This document shows, piece by piece, positions 1 through 12,859 of a DNA stretch of 64,000 bases. The translations under genes and the position numbers were made by a program. Under the pieces are notes generated by a model. It had not been told where the DNA came from, made no database searches, and saw only the letters and a list, made by a program, of their open reading frames with translations. Each line of letters starts with the position of its first letter. The stretch's first letter is position 1. The stretch lies in assembly GCF_902713425.1 (NCBI RefSeq), contig NC_081211.1, positions 20,461,936 to 20,525,935 of the forward strand, written 5' to 3'. Source of the DNA: Acipenser ruthenus. Taxonomy: Eukaryota > Chordata > Actinopteri > Acipenseriformes > Acipenseridae.

Positions 1-430
1 GAATTATTGCCTGACTTGAGTATTTCCGGGGCAGAGATATCCAAAGTAAACTGGATGTCAGTTCTTATACCCACCTTGTTTAATGTAGTTATTGTGAACC
101 AGCTGGGGGAGGGGTTGATTCACTGTATTTAAGTGAGATTGTGCCAAATAAGGTGGGTGTAACATGATATAAAAGTACAGTAAATGTAATTCTGAAGTAA
201 TAAACAACTTCATATTTTACATGTACATGTAATGCTTCAATTTCAACGTGGTGAGTGGGCCTTTTACCAAAGCTGACCTACAGTATAGATTTTTTTTTTT
301 TTTCACCACTGCTTACGCATTAAGTCCTGGATAGCACTTTTACAATGGAAATATGCAACCTGAACATGTACTGATCATGTTTTATTGTGAAGAATACAGA
401 AAATAAAGTTTGTTACATTTTTCAACATGT
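1..430 (+). other. Possible 3-prime UTR end of an upstream gene
   Basis: No coding segment is visible. An AATAAA hexamer at 402-407 is followed within about 20-50 bases by T- and GT-rich sequence, the normal layout of a vertebrate polyadenylation site. In human the gene before WDR55 is IK on the same strand, so this could be the ik 3-prime UTR. That is inference from gene order only; nothing in the sequence identifies the gene. Confidence 0.3.
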
Positions 431-1352
431 TGTGCCTTTTTTGTGAATGTCTTTCTGGTTCTGACTACTACAACTGATACACAACTCACTAAATTTTATT
501 GAGTTCAGATTTCTGCTCGCCATGCAGTGCTCTGTTAAGGGTTCACCAGCACTAAGACTGGACAACTCGGATCTAGATTGACTTCTACTCTAGCATTTAC
601 ACAAATCTGACATCCTCTATGCTTCATTAGTTAAGAGCCTGAATTATACACACTAAAGTCAGGGACAATATGTAGTGGTTAACAATCACATTGCTTCTAG
701 TTCCAAATTTGTACTTTTGAGTGTTGGAAGTTATGGAAGAAACATTCTTATTTTATAGCATATGATATAATTTGGCTTCATACATATTTAACAAATGCAT
801 ATACAGTATTACTGATAACAAAGGAACAACAACCAATCTGCAGACCTGCTTTGAGAAATGACAGGCTCCATTCCAGGATGATGCCAATGATCTGACAAAC
901 ACTGTAGGAAGTGGCAACACATACAATGAGGGTGTATTACTTCATTTTTTTATTACAAGTTATATGGTTAAACTAAGAGAAATTTTTTGCACATTTAGTG
1001 CAAGACCATGCATGAATAATGATAAATATTAAACATTTTGACCTGTTAATTCCTTTAATTTTTGACATTCCCTAAATATTTCTCACAATATACACTGAAG
1101 CTACTGTATACCTATATTAATCATACTGCCTTATTGGAGTAAATAACAATATTTGTTGATCACAAACTTATTGGCACATTTTCAATTAAAGTCTGTAAGT
1201 TAAGGTTAGTCTTAATTGAGTTAGTCACTATTAATCAATTAGAAACCACTACATATCAATTTAGCAATATTATTAAAAAAAAACAAAAAAAAACATTAGC
1301 TGTAAAACACGCACAGAAACTGAAGAAAAATAGTTTGTGCACTTAGCACAGC
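431..1352. other. Intergenic, nothing recognised
   Basis: AT-rich sequence with short poly-A/T tracts. I see no credible open reading frame, RNA gene or terminal repeat in it. Confidence 0.5.
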
Positions 1353-1770
1353 ATGGTCAAAACAAAGGAGTTGGATCTAGATGTGAGAAAAGCACTTGTT
1401 ACAGTAACTACTACAGCAGAAGGGGAATCGATAAAGAGCGTTGTGGATAAAAAAAAATCGTAATACAAAAATCCACAATAATCAAGAAGTATTTGAAGAC
1501 TAATTCAACTGAAACGATGGAAAGAAGTGGACGTCCCAGGAAAATTACGACTATAGCATAAAGAATTGTTTGAGCAGCTCGCAAAAATCCAAGGATTTAA
1601 AGAAACATCTGGTATAGCAGTGTATGAAATAACTATACAGTCATCTAAACACAAAAGGCTTATACGCGACCTTAATGGTAACCACATTTCACAACAATTC
1701 AAATAAAAAAATAAAAAGCGTCTTGAATGATCTTTAGTTACGGGTGTCAATAATTTTGTCTGCAACTGTA
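1353..1770 (+). mobile_element. Decayed Tc1/mariner-type DNA transposon fragment
   Basis: Reading from the ATG at 1353 gives MVKTKELDLDVRKALV, close to the usual start of fish Tc1 transposases (MxKTKELSxDxRxKIV). A little further on the reading resembles the helix-turn-helix region with a GRPRK motif (near 1532-1546). The right end, about 1740-1770, reads as the reverse complement of a Tc1-like terminal repeat (CAGTTGCAGACAAAATTATT). The stretch between is far too short for a full transposase and carries stops, so this is an internally deleted relic. I could not find the left terminal repeat. Confidence 0.6.
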
Positions 1771-2055
1771 TCATGACAACTCCCTGATTGTGATCCATAA
1801 GTATAGCAAGACTAAACATCAACATGACTACCCACAAATATGTGTAGAAATTATTACCAGACTATACTTCTAACTTATTGTTTGTTATAAACATTTTGTT
1901 TATTTGAAAAGTTACAATTTTAATATAACATTTGCGTTACAGTTGTGATCATTTAAGCTGTTCTACTTTATTATTATTTATTAGCATATATGTAATTAAA
2001 CAATATTTAATGTATTTTATATTTACTGTAAAAGCTCTTATGTAATCACGTGAAG

Positions 2056-2291
2056 AGCAATCAAATAAAATACAACCATTTTTATGATACAAAAAACATT
2101 GTTAAATATTAAAAATAAATATAATACGAATAAATGTAAAAAAACACGCAAACGTAATTCAGTAAGTAAAACAAAAGCAATCAAATTAAATACAACCATT
2201 TATGATACAAAAAACATTGATAAATATAAAAAAATAAATATAATACGACTAAATGCCAATAAAAAAGCAAACGTAACTTTCAGTAAGTAAA
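2056..2291. repeat. Tandem duplication, about 120-bp unit, two copies
   Basis: Copy 1 (2056-2175) and copy 2 (2176-2291) share the same order of words: agcaatcaaat, tacaaccatt, gatacaaaaaacatt, aaataaatataatacga, gcaaacgtaa, cagtaagtaaaac. They differ by scattered substitutions and small indels, so the duplication is not recent. The long open frame across it (2084-2290) is a by-product of the AT-rich repeat and has no family resemblance. Confidence 0.85.
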
Positions 2292-2797
2292 ACGCCGAGA
2301 TGTTTTACCCTGTCCTCTCTTCGCATCGCGAAACCTAATCGTCACGTGACTCGTACGCTAATATGTCACATGACTCAGGGGGGGGGACAAATTTGGCAGG
2401 GGGGCCAAATTTGCCATGACACCTGTCCGAAACGGGCGGAAACACGTGTATATTTTTTCATTTATTTAATCAGTTATATTTATTAGACGTGGCTACATTT
2501 TTGTAACAGCATGGCGGATGGTTGCATTTATTTGAGTACTGTACCTCCAGATTATCCTGTGTATCATTCATCAGGTCATAATCTGATACATATTTTACTT
2601 GCACAACAGCAGCCTCGTCCCAACCAGCCAAAGGTCAATGTTCAATCTTGGTAATATCTTGGTAGTTTTGACCAATCATAGCCCGTGTCGCTACCAAGAA
2701 TTGACCAGGAAAGAGCCAATCAGATTTCGCAGCGCTACCAATAAAAAAGTGCAATTGTATTATCTTTGTATTATCAGTGGAATATATAACTAAACGA
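2292..2797. other. GC-richer intergenic stretch with an E-box
   Basis: This stretch contains a CACGTG E-box (2343-2348), a second related CACATG and G-runs near 2380-2405, set in otherwise AT-rich DNA. It could be a small promoter-like or CpG-containing segment. No transcript can be assigned from sequence alone. Confidence 0.25.
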
Positions 2798-2870
2798 GTT
2801 TCCGTAGTGTGGTGGTTATCACGTTCGCCTAACACGCAAAAAGTCCCCGGTTCAAGACCGGGCAGAAACA
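2798..2870 (+). tRNA. tRNA-Val (anticodon AAC), slightly degraded
   Basis: The 73-base sequence follows vertebrate tRNA-Val-AAC along its length: D-arm with the A box (TAGTGTGGTGG), anticodon loop CTAACAC, T-arm CCCGG-TTCAAGA-CCGGG with the B box. It has two C.A mismatches, one in the acceptor stem (position 6 pair) and one in the anticodon stem. Both fit G-to-A change at former CpG sites. The gene may be a weakly functional copy or an early pseudogene. No clear run of T follows at once, although ggttttt starts right after the end and could terminate RNA polymerase III. Confidence 0.75.
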
Positions 2871-3041
2871 GGTTTTTAATATATTTATTTATTTTAAAAT
2901 AACAACCCGTTACAAATACTTTTGTTTGTATACTTCTTAGATCATATTGCACGTATCGCAAACTGCAATATACAGTACATTATCTGTATGTATTCAAAGT
3001 TCATTGTATTTGAAATTCATGGTTTCTGAAATTCATTAAAT

Positions 3042-3071
3042 GTGTCCGTAGTGTGGTGGTGATCACGTCCC
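3042..3071 (+). pseudogene. tRNA-Val 5-prime half relic
   Basis: GTGTCCGTAGTGTGGTGG and the following ATCACGT match the acceptor and D-arm of the tRNA-Val 170 bases upstream. The match then fails: the anticodon arm is unrecognisable and only a loose TTC..GGGG remains near 3101. It looks like a truncated tRNA-Val copy lying between two fuller tRNA genes. Confidence 0.6.
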
Positions 3072-3127
3072 TTGTTCACTACAAACATCCCACGTTTCTC
3101 AGTTCGGGGCTAGGGAGTGTTTACATG

Positions 3128-3200
3128 GCCTCGTTAGCGCAGTAGGTAGCGCGTCAGTCTCATAATCTGAAGGTCGTGAGTTCGATCCTCACACGGGGCA
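3128..3200 (+). tRNA. Elongator tRNA-Met (anticodon CAT)
   Basis: The 73-base sequence is an essentially canonical vertebrate elongator tRNA-Met. The acceptor stem GCCTCGT/ACGGGGC pairs fully with one T-G pair, the A box is TAGCGCAGTAGG, the anticodon loop is CTCATAA, and the T-arm GTTCGATCC is the B box. A TTTTGTTTT stretch follows from about 3206 as a plausible polymerase III terminator. It lies 350 bases upstream of the wdr55 start on the same strand. Confidence 0.95.
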
Positions 3201-3550
3201 GAAGTTTTGTTTTAGCAATCGATAGAATTCTAGAAGTACAACAAAAAGCATCACATTTACTCTGTTCAAACTAACGCTTGCAATGCACAAGAAAGTGTTC
3301 TTTGTACTGCACTGCAACACGCACATTTGTAGGTTGCTTTAGTTTTCAAGGTCCTATCCGCTGAGACCCTGTTGGAATTTTAAGCAGTCTCTAACATGTA
3401 GACATGAAGTTAGCAAGGATTTATTACAAATACTTTTTTTTTTCAATTGCACGTATATTACAGAAAGGCAACTAATGCTGGACTATCCTTAGCATATTAT
3501 GTTTAATCTTCTAAAGATTTTTTTAGGACCTCGACGTAACAGCTTTAAAG

Positions 3551-6500
3551 ATGGCCGCGTCCATGGTAAGCGCACGCGTTGTTATTCACTAAATAATTAC
3601 AATACTACAGTAATAAGTATTGATAATGCTTTAAATGTGGTGTGCAAATGTTATTTGTGAAAAAATATCTGTATGCATTGTCTTCAAACCATGCATTTGA
3701 TTTAAGTATTTAATTACAGCTAGAAACTAAGCTGTATTGTACTGTAAGCGTACCCTGTTTTGCACACAATGTTGTGAGCAATGTATATAGATTTCTGAAC
3801 TGAGTTGTGCACGTTAGTAAGATTCTAAACTGCTGTAAATTCCAATTCCGTATGCAAATCGAATGGCTGAATATACCGTATAGTATAACTTTACCGTTTT
3901 GTGTACCACACGCGTAGGTATTGCAGCCTTATCATACAGATGAGAGCGAGAGAGAAAGAGTGGTTAATTGATAGCTGAATTATTTTGATGATTATAATTA
4001 ATATCCTTGTCAGCAAGAGGCGGGAGAGATGCCAGGAGTATCTGTGGCCAAAGATTCAGACACAGAGGAAGATGGTGAAGAGAATGACGAAAATGAACAG
4101 GTAACAAACGTGAGGGTACGATAGAGCATTGTTAAAATGTACAATATAATTAGAATCCCTGATCCGAGGACGTGGGGAAAGTATCGGGAGTTCAGCTAAG
4201 GGAGTTTTAATACGGCCAGCGGCGTTGATGCTGGTGGAGAATGTTAGCTAACACTCCCCCAGTCAGGGTACAGTTGGTTCTATTGTTTTTCATGTTAACA
4301 TATCTCAAGGTCCACACTACTGGAACCACTATGCACTGTCGAACCTGCAATGCCCTTCGCGTTGTGTGAATGTCTGTTTAAAATGTACACGTACCGCCAG
4401 CTTCACACGGTCCCCTTTTCACACATAGGATGAAGAACCAGATGAACCCAAAGAACCAAAAATCCGAGAGACCCCTGAAGACATTAAATTTGAGGCCATT
4501 GTGAATACTGTAGCATTCCACCCAACACGGGACATCCTGGCTGCTGGGGACCTCGATGGAGATATCTATGTGTAGGTGGTCAGGGGGGTTCGGCCCTGTT
4601 ATAGGGTATATGAACAGTAATCTGGCTGCTCATTTAGCTGACTGGGTATTCAAAAGGCATGTACAGCATTACAAATCCCTAGAATGGCTTTCTTTTCAAA
4701 ATGCTCTTCCATGATCTTTATGAGAAGTATTCGTTTCAATTCACAGAAATCATTTGAAAACCTCAAGCCATTTTCTAATGAATAAAGTTGAGGATGTAAA
4801 AGCCATCCAAGTTGCGTTGCAGCGTTAAATGCTAATGGAAATGGTTTGTCTGGGACCATACAAAAGACGTGTCTGTACTCCACAGAAGATGAACAGTGCA
4901 TTTAAGGGATGTACAGCTTATCTTTATCATGTCACATTATCAGCCTAATATTTGGTGCACATTGCTTGTCCTTTTTAGTCACTCCTATTCCTGCGTGGAA
5001 GGAGGGAACAAGGAGCTGTGGTCCTCCGGGCATCACCTCAAATCCTGCAGGGAAGTGGCTTTTTCACATGACGGAGAAAGTAAGTATGCAAAGATTGGGG
5101 CATTTTTTTATTTTTTACATTGTGAAGCTCAACCAGTGCCCCAGCTTGGTGGTAATGTACAGGACCCTTTACTACAGGAGATGTGATTTATTAAATTAAG
5201 TTCAGGAATTCCCCAGTCACTGTGGTCAGGGGCAGGACATCCCTGGATTAAAAGATGATGCAACTCAGTGGATCTGTCCTGCTTGAATCTTTTTCTATAA
5301 TAATAATATAAGACATGATTTTGTGAGACTGAGCATACCGGAGATACCTGGATTATCTGATTTGGCAAAATGATTCCTTCTGTTCCTGTTCCACATCGAA
5401 CAAACAGAACTGTGTCCAAATGTTCGTCTCCCATAAATCCTCCTGTTGTAGTTAGCAAAAAAGTATGGTACGGTATGACATCAATAAATCTTAACTTGCA
5501 TTAGGCTGTCTATAGCAAGCTATACTTAAGAGCTTTCCAATGAATGTTGCTGACTTTCATGTTGACTGTTTTCCGCCTAGAACTCTTCAGCATATCTAAG
5601 GACAAATCTGTCCACATTATGGATGTGGAGGGAGGCAAGCTAGTCAAAAGGATATCAAAGGCACACAGGTACTGAAGCTATGGCCCTGGATCTGTTTCGA
5701 TGTTCTGTTATTTGGGTTATTTTGTCATGGATATCCTGTACGTCTGCCACTCTTACATCTTCTAAGTTGCAACACTTGGTATGAACATTCCTTATTTATG
5801 TATGTTTTAAATGTCTTTCTAATGTACACAAATATGGTTACAAGGTATGCCAAGTATGCCTGTTTTGATTTAGCAGAGAGTAAGTGAACAATGTCTAAAA
5901 TCCTCAGGGAATGGTGAGATCCTTAAGATGGTGTCAGAATCTAGGTCGTGGTGGCTTTTATCCTGGGAATCAAATATGATTCAACTGTGCACTGGCACTT
6001 TTAAAAAGAAGCTATTCAACATGCTGTGAATGAAAGTCAGGGTTACCTGTGGGCACTGACTTACTGCAAGCAAGCCTGTTTGGTGTGTTCAGCTGTGAGT
6101 GTCTTCCCTTCCTCTTGTTATTGTGGCCTGCACTCTCCAGTGACCCCATAAACAGCATGCTCCTGATTGATGAGAACCTGTTTGCTACTGGCGATGATAG
6201 CGGCATCCTGAAAGTGTGGGACCTGCGGAGGGGCACCGCCTTCATGGAGATGAAGCAGCACGAGGAGTACATCAGTGGCATGGCCATCGACCACGACAAG
6301 AAGATCCTTCTCACTACCAGGTATACTGGGGACTATGAAACAGAACTGTGCAAACAGGCACTTTACACAAAGGTACTGAAGCTAAACAAGGGGGGGCATT
6401 TCAGACACCCATTTTCAACACCTACAAAACAATACTATACTCTGTGTATTGAAAATAACTCATTTAAGACACTTTCCTTCCATATCCAGCGGAGATGGGA

Positions 6501-8285
6501 CAATGGGAGTGTTTAACATTAAGAGGCGGCGCTTTGACCTTCTGTCTGAGTTTCAAAATGGGGATCTCACCTCTGTGGCAATCATGAAGGTAAGGACGAA
6601 ATGAAATGCCTTGCTGTACATTGTGAACCCCAATATACTGCAGAAACCACAAGTCTGTGTGTGTGAACTGGAAACTGACTGATTTCTGATAAATCAGACT
6701 TTCTGCTCTAAAAGTATGTAGTAAACAGACACCAAGTAATGTATTCTTCTGCCTACTTGCTCAACAGCGAGGTAAGAAAGTGGCGTGTGGTTCAAGCGAG
6801 GGCATGATTTACCTCTTTAACTGGGATGGGTTTGGTGCCACCAGTGACCGCTTTGCAGTGAAGGCCGAGTCTGTTGACAGCATCATACCGATTACTGATA
6901 GCATTCTGTGTGCTGCGTCTACAGATGGAGTTATAAGGTAAGAGGATGGTAAAAAAACAAATTGGTATAGTGTGTTATGTGAAGGATTCAACTGCTTCCT
7001 GAGAAGAATGTTATTATATAGAATTGTATCATTTCAAATTAAAAACTTTAATCAAATAGACTTGGAATGAAGATCCATGTAGACCTATCTTATTGGAGAA
7101 CATGTCATGTCAAGTTTTTAGTACATGTAGAAAGTGTCCATTCATGGGCTCAACATTTGTGTTTTGATTTAAAGAAACAATTAGATTCATAAAGTACTTC
7201 AATGATTTTGAGAAAGCAACATATGATTGTTACAGAATGCACAATTAATTTCAGTGCATTCTAAAACCTATTAAGAATGTCCATTCAAATAATGGTCTTC
7301 ATTCATACAGTATGTGTGATTAATACAGGGTTACAGATCAGTGTTTTTAATGTACTGTTTTAGGGGTGTTGGATTGAAGGTTATATGTTCCTGTAATTTA
7401 GGCTGCTTTGAGTGTTTGCTGATTTGCCATTTTTGCCCGGAAAAGGGGGTGTGATATTTATGTTTTATTTTTAGCATAAATAAGAACATACCCTTTTCTC
7501 CGAAAGGTCAAATTCCCAAACTCGTCTATAAATGACAGTGGTTTGTTTGAGTAGTCTACAATATGAAGCCCAGGATGCATTAGTGTGTTCAGTACATAAA
7601 GGCAATCTTGAAAAGATCAAACATTTTCTAATATTTAAGTTCTTACCAGTTAAATATCCTATTATGGGTATTGTGTATGCTTCTCTATTGCTGTTTCTGC
7701 TTCTAACATTATTTATCATGTATAATAACTATTCCACAAATAAAAGTGGTGAAGCATATTACCATTGCACTGTACACTGAAGCTTAAAAAAAAAAAATCA
7801 GTGGTATTTTTGCTGGAAATAATAATCTAAGTACTGTAAAAATAAAAACAGAACTATCCAGAAGCAGCCTAATAGGATATGTAGACCATGTACGATAACC
7901 CTTTTAAAGTGCTGTCATTTATTTGTACATCTGGTTGTGTTGCTGTTACAGGGCGATCAACCTGCTGCCAAACCGTGTGATTGGCAGCGTGGGCCAGCAC
8001 GTGGGGGAGCCCATTGAGCAGATTGCCAAGTCGAATGATGGGCACTTCCTGGCCAGCTGTGCCCACGACCAGAAGGTGAAATTCTGGGACATCTCCTCCC
8101 TGAGCGCTATCACTGTGAGTGACTACCGGAGGCGGAAGAAAAAGGGGGGGAACCTGAAGTCACTGAGCAAGAAAGCGTTTGGGGGAGGGGATGACTTTTT
8201 CTCAGGCTTGATCGAGGAGACAGAGATCAAGAAACCAGAGGAGAAGGAAGAGGAGGAGGAAGACAGTGACAGTGGCAGCGATTGA
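3551..8285 (+). CDS. wdr55: WD repeat-containing protein 55
   Basis: WDR55 is a WD40 beta-propeller protein of the nucleolus and nucleus, needed for rRNA maturation and normal cell-cycle progress. Coding exons: 3551-3565, 4014-4100, 4429-4571, 4979-5079, 5581-5668, 6141-6320, 6490-6589, 6768-6937, 7952-8285; total 1218 nt, 405 residues, close to human (about 383). All joins keep frame across GT-AG sites. Exon 1 encodes only MAASM. The N-terminus is acidic ([14 protein letters not shown]), then come WD repeats with family-typical pieces: [92 protein letters not shown]. The C-terminal tail has a basic patch YRRRKKKGG (nuclear/nucleolar signal) and ends in an acidic DSDSGSD run. The position before the hars/dnd1/zmat2 group agrees with human 5q31. 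The exon 1 start is supported by the preceding purine-rich context and by frame, but not by homology of the first residues. Confidence 0.95.
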
Positions 8286-9021
8286 AGTGCACAAAGTGGA
8301 CTGGCGTACTGGGTGAATGTACTAAGAGACTAATTCTCAGTGCGAGAACCCACTGTGCTACTTTTAAGGTATTGCTATCTTAAGTGATAGAGCTGGTGGT
8401 TGTTACCCAAAGACTGGGCTTTTGCGTATATATTCTAAGCCAGAAAATAGTGGTAATACAATAGCTGGAAGGGGAATGTGCTCACTTCTAACCATTTGAA
8501 TATGTGTTCATGTGTAATACAATGAAGAGATCAGTTAAATACTGTGCTAGCAGGCTGTCTATATGAAAATTGTACCTTGACATCTTACCACGTTTTTGTA
8601 ACTCATTCTATAGGACTAACTCAAAGACACAATGCGTTATTTAGTCTGTAAAGATAATATTGTGGCACAAAATTGAAAAAATATGCAGAGGCTTCCAATG
8701 CACTTTTCAGATGTTAAGTACTGGATATCTTTGTGCTAGACTGTGGTGTCTGGCTGTCAGCAGATCACTAAAACATGAATCTCCCTGAATTTAAATTTGA
8801 ATGTTTAATACAATATATCGGGAGGCCTACGGCAAACGAATGCCATGTTTTATGACATGTATGTTTTCCTGTAAAACGTCTCCTGTAGGCAGAAATTGCA
8901 CATGCCAAAGGTGATAAATGTATGTTTGAAATGACATGTTTTGGAACCAGTTGAATACACGCTTTCAGGTGACTGTTGCTTTTGTAAACTCATTTGTAAG
9001 AGAGCATGTTCTCGTATTAAA
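8286..9021 (+). other. wdr55: Probable wdr55 3-prime UTR
   Basis: No coding potential after the wdr55 stop. The first reasonable polyadenylation hexamer is ATTAAA at 9016-9021; no AATAAA lies nearer. The 3-prime end is therefore a guess. Confidence 0.35.
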
Positions 9022-9532
9022 GGGTTCACAGACTGCACTGAACAATTAACTGAGGTACAGTATAGAGAGATATCTCGGTGATCATTCATAATATTGGTGT
9101 GAATTGGAGCATTCTGCATTGTAAAGATTGGGTGTTATTGAGATCTGAGATGGTGTATATAGTGGTGTTTGAAGATGCATGCAGAAAGTGTTATGTAGGT
9201 GTAGCTCTACTGAGCCAGCCTTGAAAGGTTTTTCAATGTAGCATTCCCTTAATGGATCTGAGAAGTTTTGCACTTGTCTGCCAAAATCTCCAAGGCAGCG
9301 ATTGGCTTCTCATTTGTGTTCTTCACTGACTGTCTCTAGTTTACTAAAAGATACTTCAAAGCTGAGACACGATAGCTGAGCCAGAAGCAAAGGGTGAGTG
9401 AGAAGACGCCTCAGAACATTTACACTCCCACTGGGTACATTATTACAGCGCTCTGGTAGGGAGCTCATATATTCAGATGTCATAAACCATTTCACATGCC
9501 GACTTCATAGTTTAAAGATTATGTAAACTATT

Positions 9533-9619
<87 letters not shown>

Positions 9620-10237
9620 TATTTAGGGGTGGGCATCGATATCCAAGTCTTCCATAACACAGAAAAATACAATAACACAATTGCAATATGAAACATATAC
9701 ATATAGACGTTAACAGGTATTTACATAAGAAAAGCAATAACTTACTTTAAGTTAGCTTTGAAAATGTAATTACTTGTCTAATTATGTTACGTCTAACTTT
9801 GTCAGGGAATTCTATGATCGCAGTGTGCTTAAGAAAGACAGCCTGTACTATCCTGGTGGGGGGATGGGGGTGATAACTAGCCTGCTGTCATAGCAACGGG
9901 CCTACAAAGGCAACATTCACCAGGAGCAGGCCTAGTAAGGTAAATAGTTGAGAGTAAAAGCCTCTGTGTGCTGACATGCTGAATACAGTGCTGTTAAATT
10001 ATTAGAAACAAAAACTTCTTTGTGACACTGCATGTGTGCAGTTTCTAGACTCTTATTAACGTCTCAATGCAGTGGCTCTGCAATGGTACTGTAATGCAAT
10101 CTCTCTTTAGGGGCACAAGGCCATGCATCGGTTATTATACAGTACAATGTCAGTGCCAGTGTGTAACCCATTGTGTTGTGTTTACTGTGCTGGTAATGAG
10201 GTGATCTCTTAATGCTTCTTTAAAGATTTCTGAAGCG
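9022..10237. other. Intergenic with a (TA)n tract
   Basis: A (TA)n microsatellite spans about 9536-9612. The motif ggggtgggcatcgatatcc just after it recalls the end of some hAT transposons, but no partner end was found. Nothing else is recognised. Confidence 0.5.
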
Positions 10238-10241
10238 TTAA

Positions 10242-10456
10242 CCCTTTCAGTCCTGGCAGGACCAGATCCCTTGCGCCATATGGTAACATACGCTGTAAAA
10301 TAAATCATGTTGGAACCTCATGGGACTCCTAGGTCCCAGAGGTTTAACTATATGTAGAAGATAGATTTTTCTGTCCTGTACTGATGTATATTCAATAAAG
10401 GAGTTTCTTTTTTAATTAACTTTATTTCGACAAAAAATAATTCAGGACAGAAAAGG
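10242..10456. mobile_element. piggyBac-like MITE flanked by TTAA
   Basis: The left end reads CCCTTTCAGTCCTG. The right end, reverse-complemented, reads CCTTTTCTGTCCTG. Each is bordered by TTAA (10238-10241 and 10457-10460), the target duplication used by piggyBac elements. The 215-bp interior has no open frame, so this is a non-autonomous copy. Confidence 0.65.
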
Positions 10457-10460
10457 TTAA

Positions 10461-12820
10461 AAAGTAAGCAGCCTTAAATTTTGCTTTTGTAGTTTTGTAT
10501 TATTGTCTACTCAATTTCCCATTTTGATGATGTTTTTAATTCTTCAGAAGGGTTCTAATTGCAGTTACTTGAGTACTGTCTTTGTTTTTTTTGTTACTAA
10601 GTCTGGATTAAAGGGGATTTGAGTTCAGGACTCTCTCCTTAGTTCTGGTTATCTGTCACAGATAAATGTAACCTAGATCTAGGTCTATGGCAGTCAACTA
10701 CAGCCTTAACACAGACACAGAAATATTTCAGTATGCAATAAGAATAACAGATTGAATGCAAACATCATGAGGGGAAAGGAACAAAATTAATATGTTTCAG
10801 GATTTTTTGTATGCCAGACAAAGAAAAAGTCTTTGTGATTTTTACTCACTTTTCTTTAACACTCAGTAACTGGCAAAACAATACAAAACTGGTCCCTAGC
10901 AATGATCAGAATACAAAGCAAGACAAACATATTGCGTGTGTGTGATGGGAACAGAACATGCGTAATCTCAAATCACTCTTCTCCGTACAGTGGGAGTCTC
11001 TTCCATTTCTTTGCGTAGGTTTCCATCTGGATCCAATCAGCCTGGCTCAGTCCACCCAGCGGGGGTGTTGAAAACTTGTAACGACATCACATCGCTTTAC
11101 TGGGGGGTCAAGCTGCAGCTGGAAATATTTAACTTGGGCCAATGATGAAGCAGCAAGCATCACCCGTAGACAAGACGTTGCAAATGCTCGCTCACCAGTG
11201 AGTCTGGAAACAATGAGAGCCTAAGCATGACCACAGACGTCGTGATCACCTTAAAATGAACTTTACTATGGCAACTACTCCGAGAAGTCAGAGCTACGCT
11301 GCTGACACTTCTCCTGGTAATCACAACATTAGAAGATCATTGGGTTTAAATGGGTGGGAACATATTTTTGGCATTTGCGGTTACACTTTACTAAAACATT
11401 TACTGCAATAAACAAGGACTGCTTAAACAACTGAAGTGGATTACTGACATGAATCCACCACTCCCAAGTCTGTTATCCTTTTTATACAAGGTAGCATGCT
11501 GGCTTGTACTGGTCTTGTGCTTTAAGCTTGTACAATGGACTGGTTTTTATTTTCTTTATATTTTGTTAAGGTACACGTGTGTCTGACCAGCGTCTTGTCC
11601 ACTAAGTAGATACAAAGAGAGCACACACCAGCCAGAAAGATAATGAGTCTGTTCAGCCTGTTCTAATCCACTGTTCTCTTGATATGGACAGATACTAAAG
11701 CATGTCCTTAAATGAGTGGTGCCGTAGATTATGTACAAATATAATTGTCACACACACACACATACGTACAGATGGACGGTAATGCCTTATATCACCTAGA
11801 TTCTGATACAGGTATTTAAATTGGATTTGAGCACTTCTTTGGTAGCAGGCTGTTGATTTGATCCCCATGCAATAATAAGCCATTATTACATGGGGAGAGG
11901 AAATTCATATCTCACTCCTAGAGCAAGCAAGTAAAGAGAGTTAAGTACAAAGGTTAATATGGAAAACATTTGGAGAACTTTTGAGATGAACTGTTAGGGG
12001 CTATATGAACGGTGCAAGTTTTAACTCCATAAGAATGCCCTGTGGTATGTGAGCAGCCACTACACAAGTACATATTGTCTTCATACAGAGGAGAGTGTAT
12101 AGCATATGTGGAGTTAAGGCTTTTCCTTGTTTCAGTATATTCATGTGCGTTGCTGGTGTCTAACTGTATTGTTATTCTGAAACAGTATATTGAGACTATA
12201 ACAATGTACCAGGAATTTATATTTTCATTAATGAACCATGTGTTTCTGTGGGATTAATTCCCTTTTAAGAATAAATAACAACCCCACTATCCTGTTACTG
12301 TTCTCAAGGGACCTTATTAGAACTGCAGTGAAAGTCAGATGAGTTACAGAGCTCCACTGGCAGGAAAACAAACAGAACAAGCTGGCATGTTTAAAGTGAT
12401 ACATCACAGCCACTGGTTATAAAAGTAGCCTATACTGGCATCCTAAAGCATTGTACTATCTATCAAACTGTGAGTCAGAGACCCCAAACAGTTTTTAAAG
12501 GAATAAAAACGGATTATGTTTTATTCACAGTTTCTATATAAATTATACATTGCTACATAATTGGCACATTGCTTTGTTTTTGTATACTGCCCATCAGATG
12601 TGGATACCTTGTGCTCCTAAGCTGGTTTTCACATTAGCAGGTCTTACTTATTTTTTTTTTTTTGCTGTTTTAGACCAAAAATAACAGTTATCCCTAGTAT
12701 ATATAATACTGGGTAGAACATTTTACTTTTATCAGTGAAATATTTCAAAGATTCAGAAAATGTGGCAGTCTAGCTCTGGAGATAAAATATGTACCATGTC
12801 TCCTTCAAACTTCTTGTTAC

Positions 12821-12859
<39 letters not shown>

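Noticed and set aside
2084-2290. 68-codon lysine- and asparagine-rich frame as a small gene
   Set aside because: It is an AT-rich tandem duplication; composition explains the open frame.
4141-4270. Apparent inverted repeat in wdr55 intron 2 (ccctgatccgagg ... cagtcaggg)
   Set aside because: The match is short and broken; no target duplication was found.
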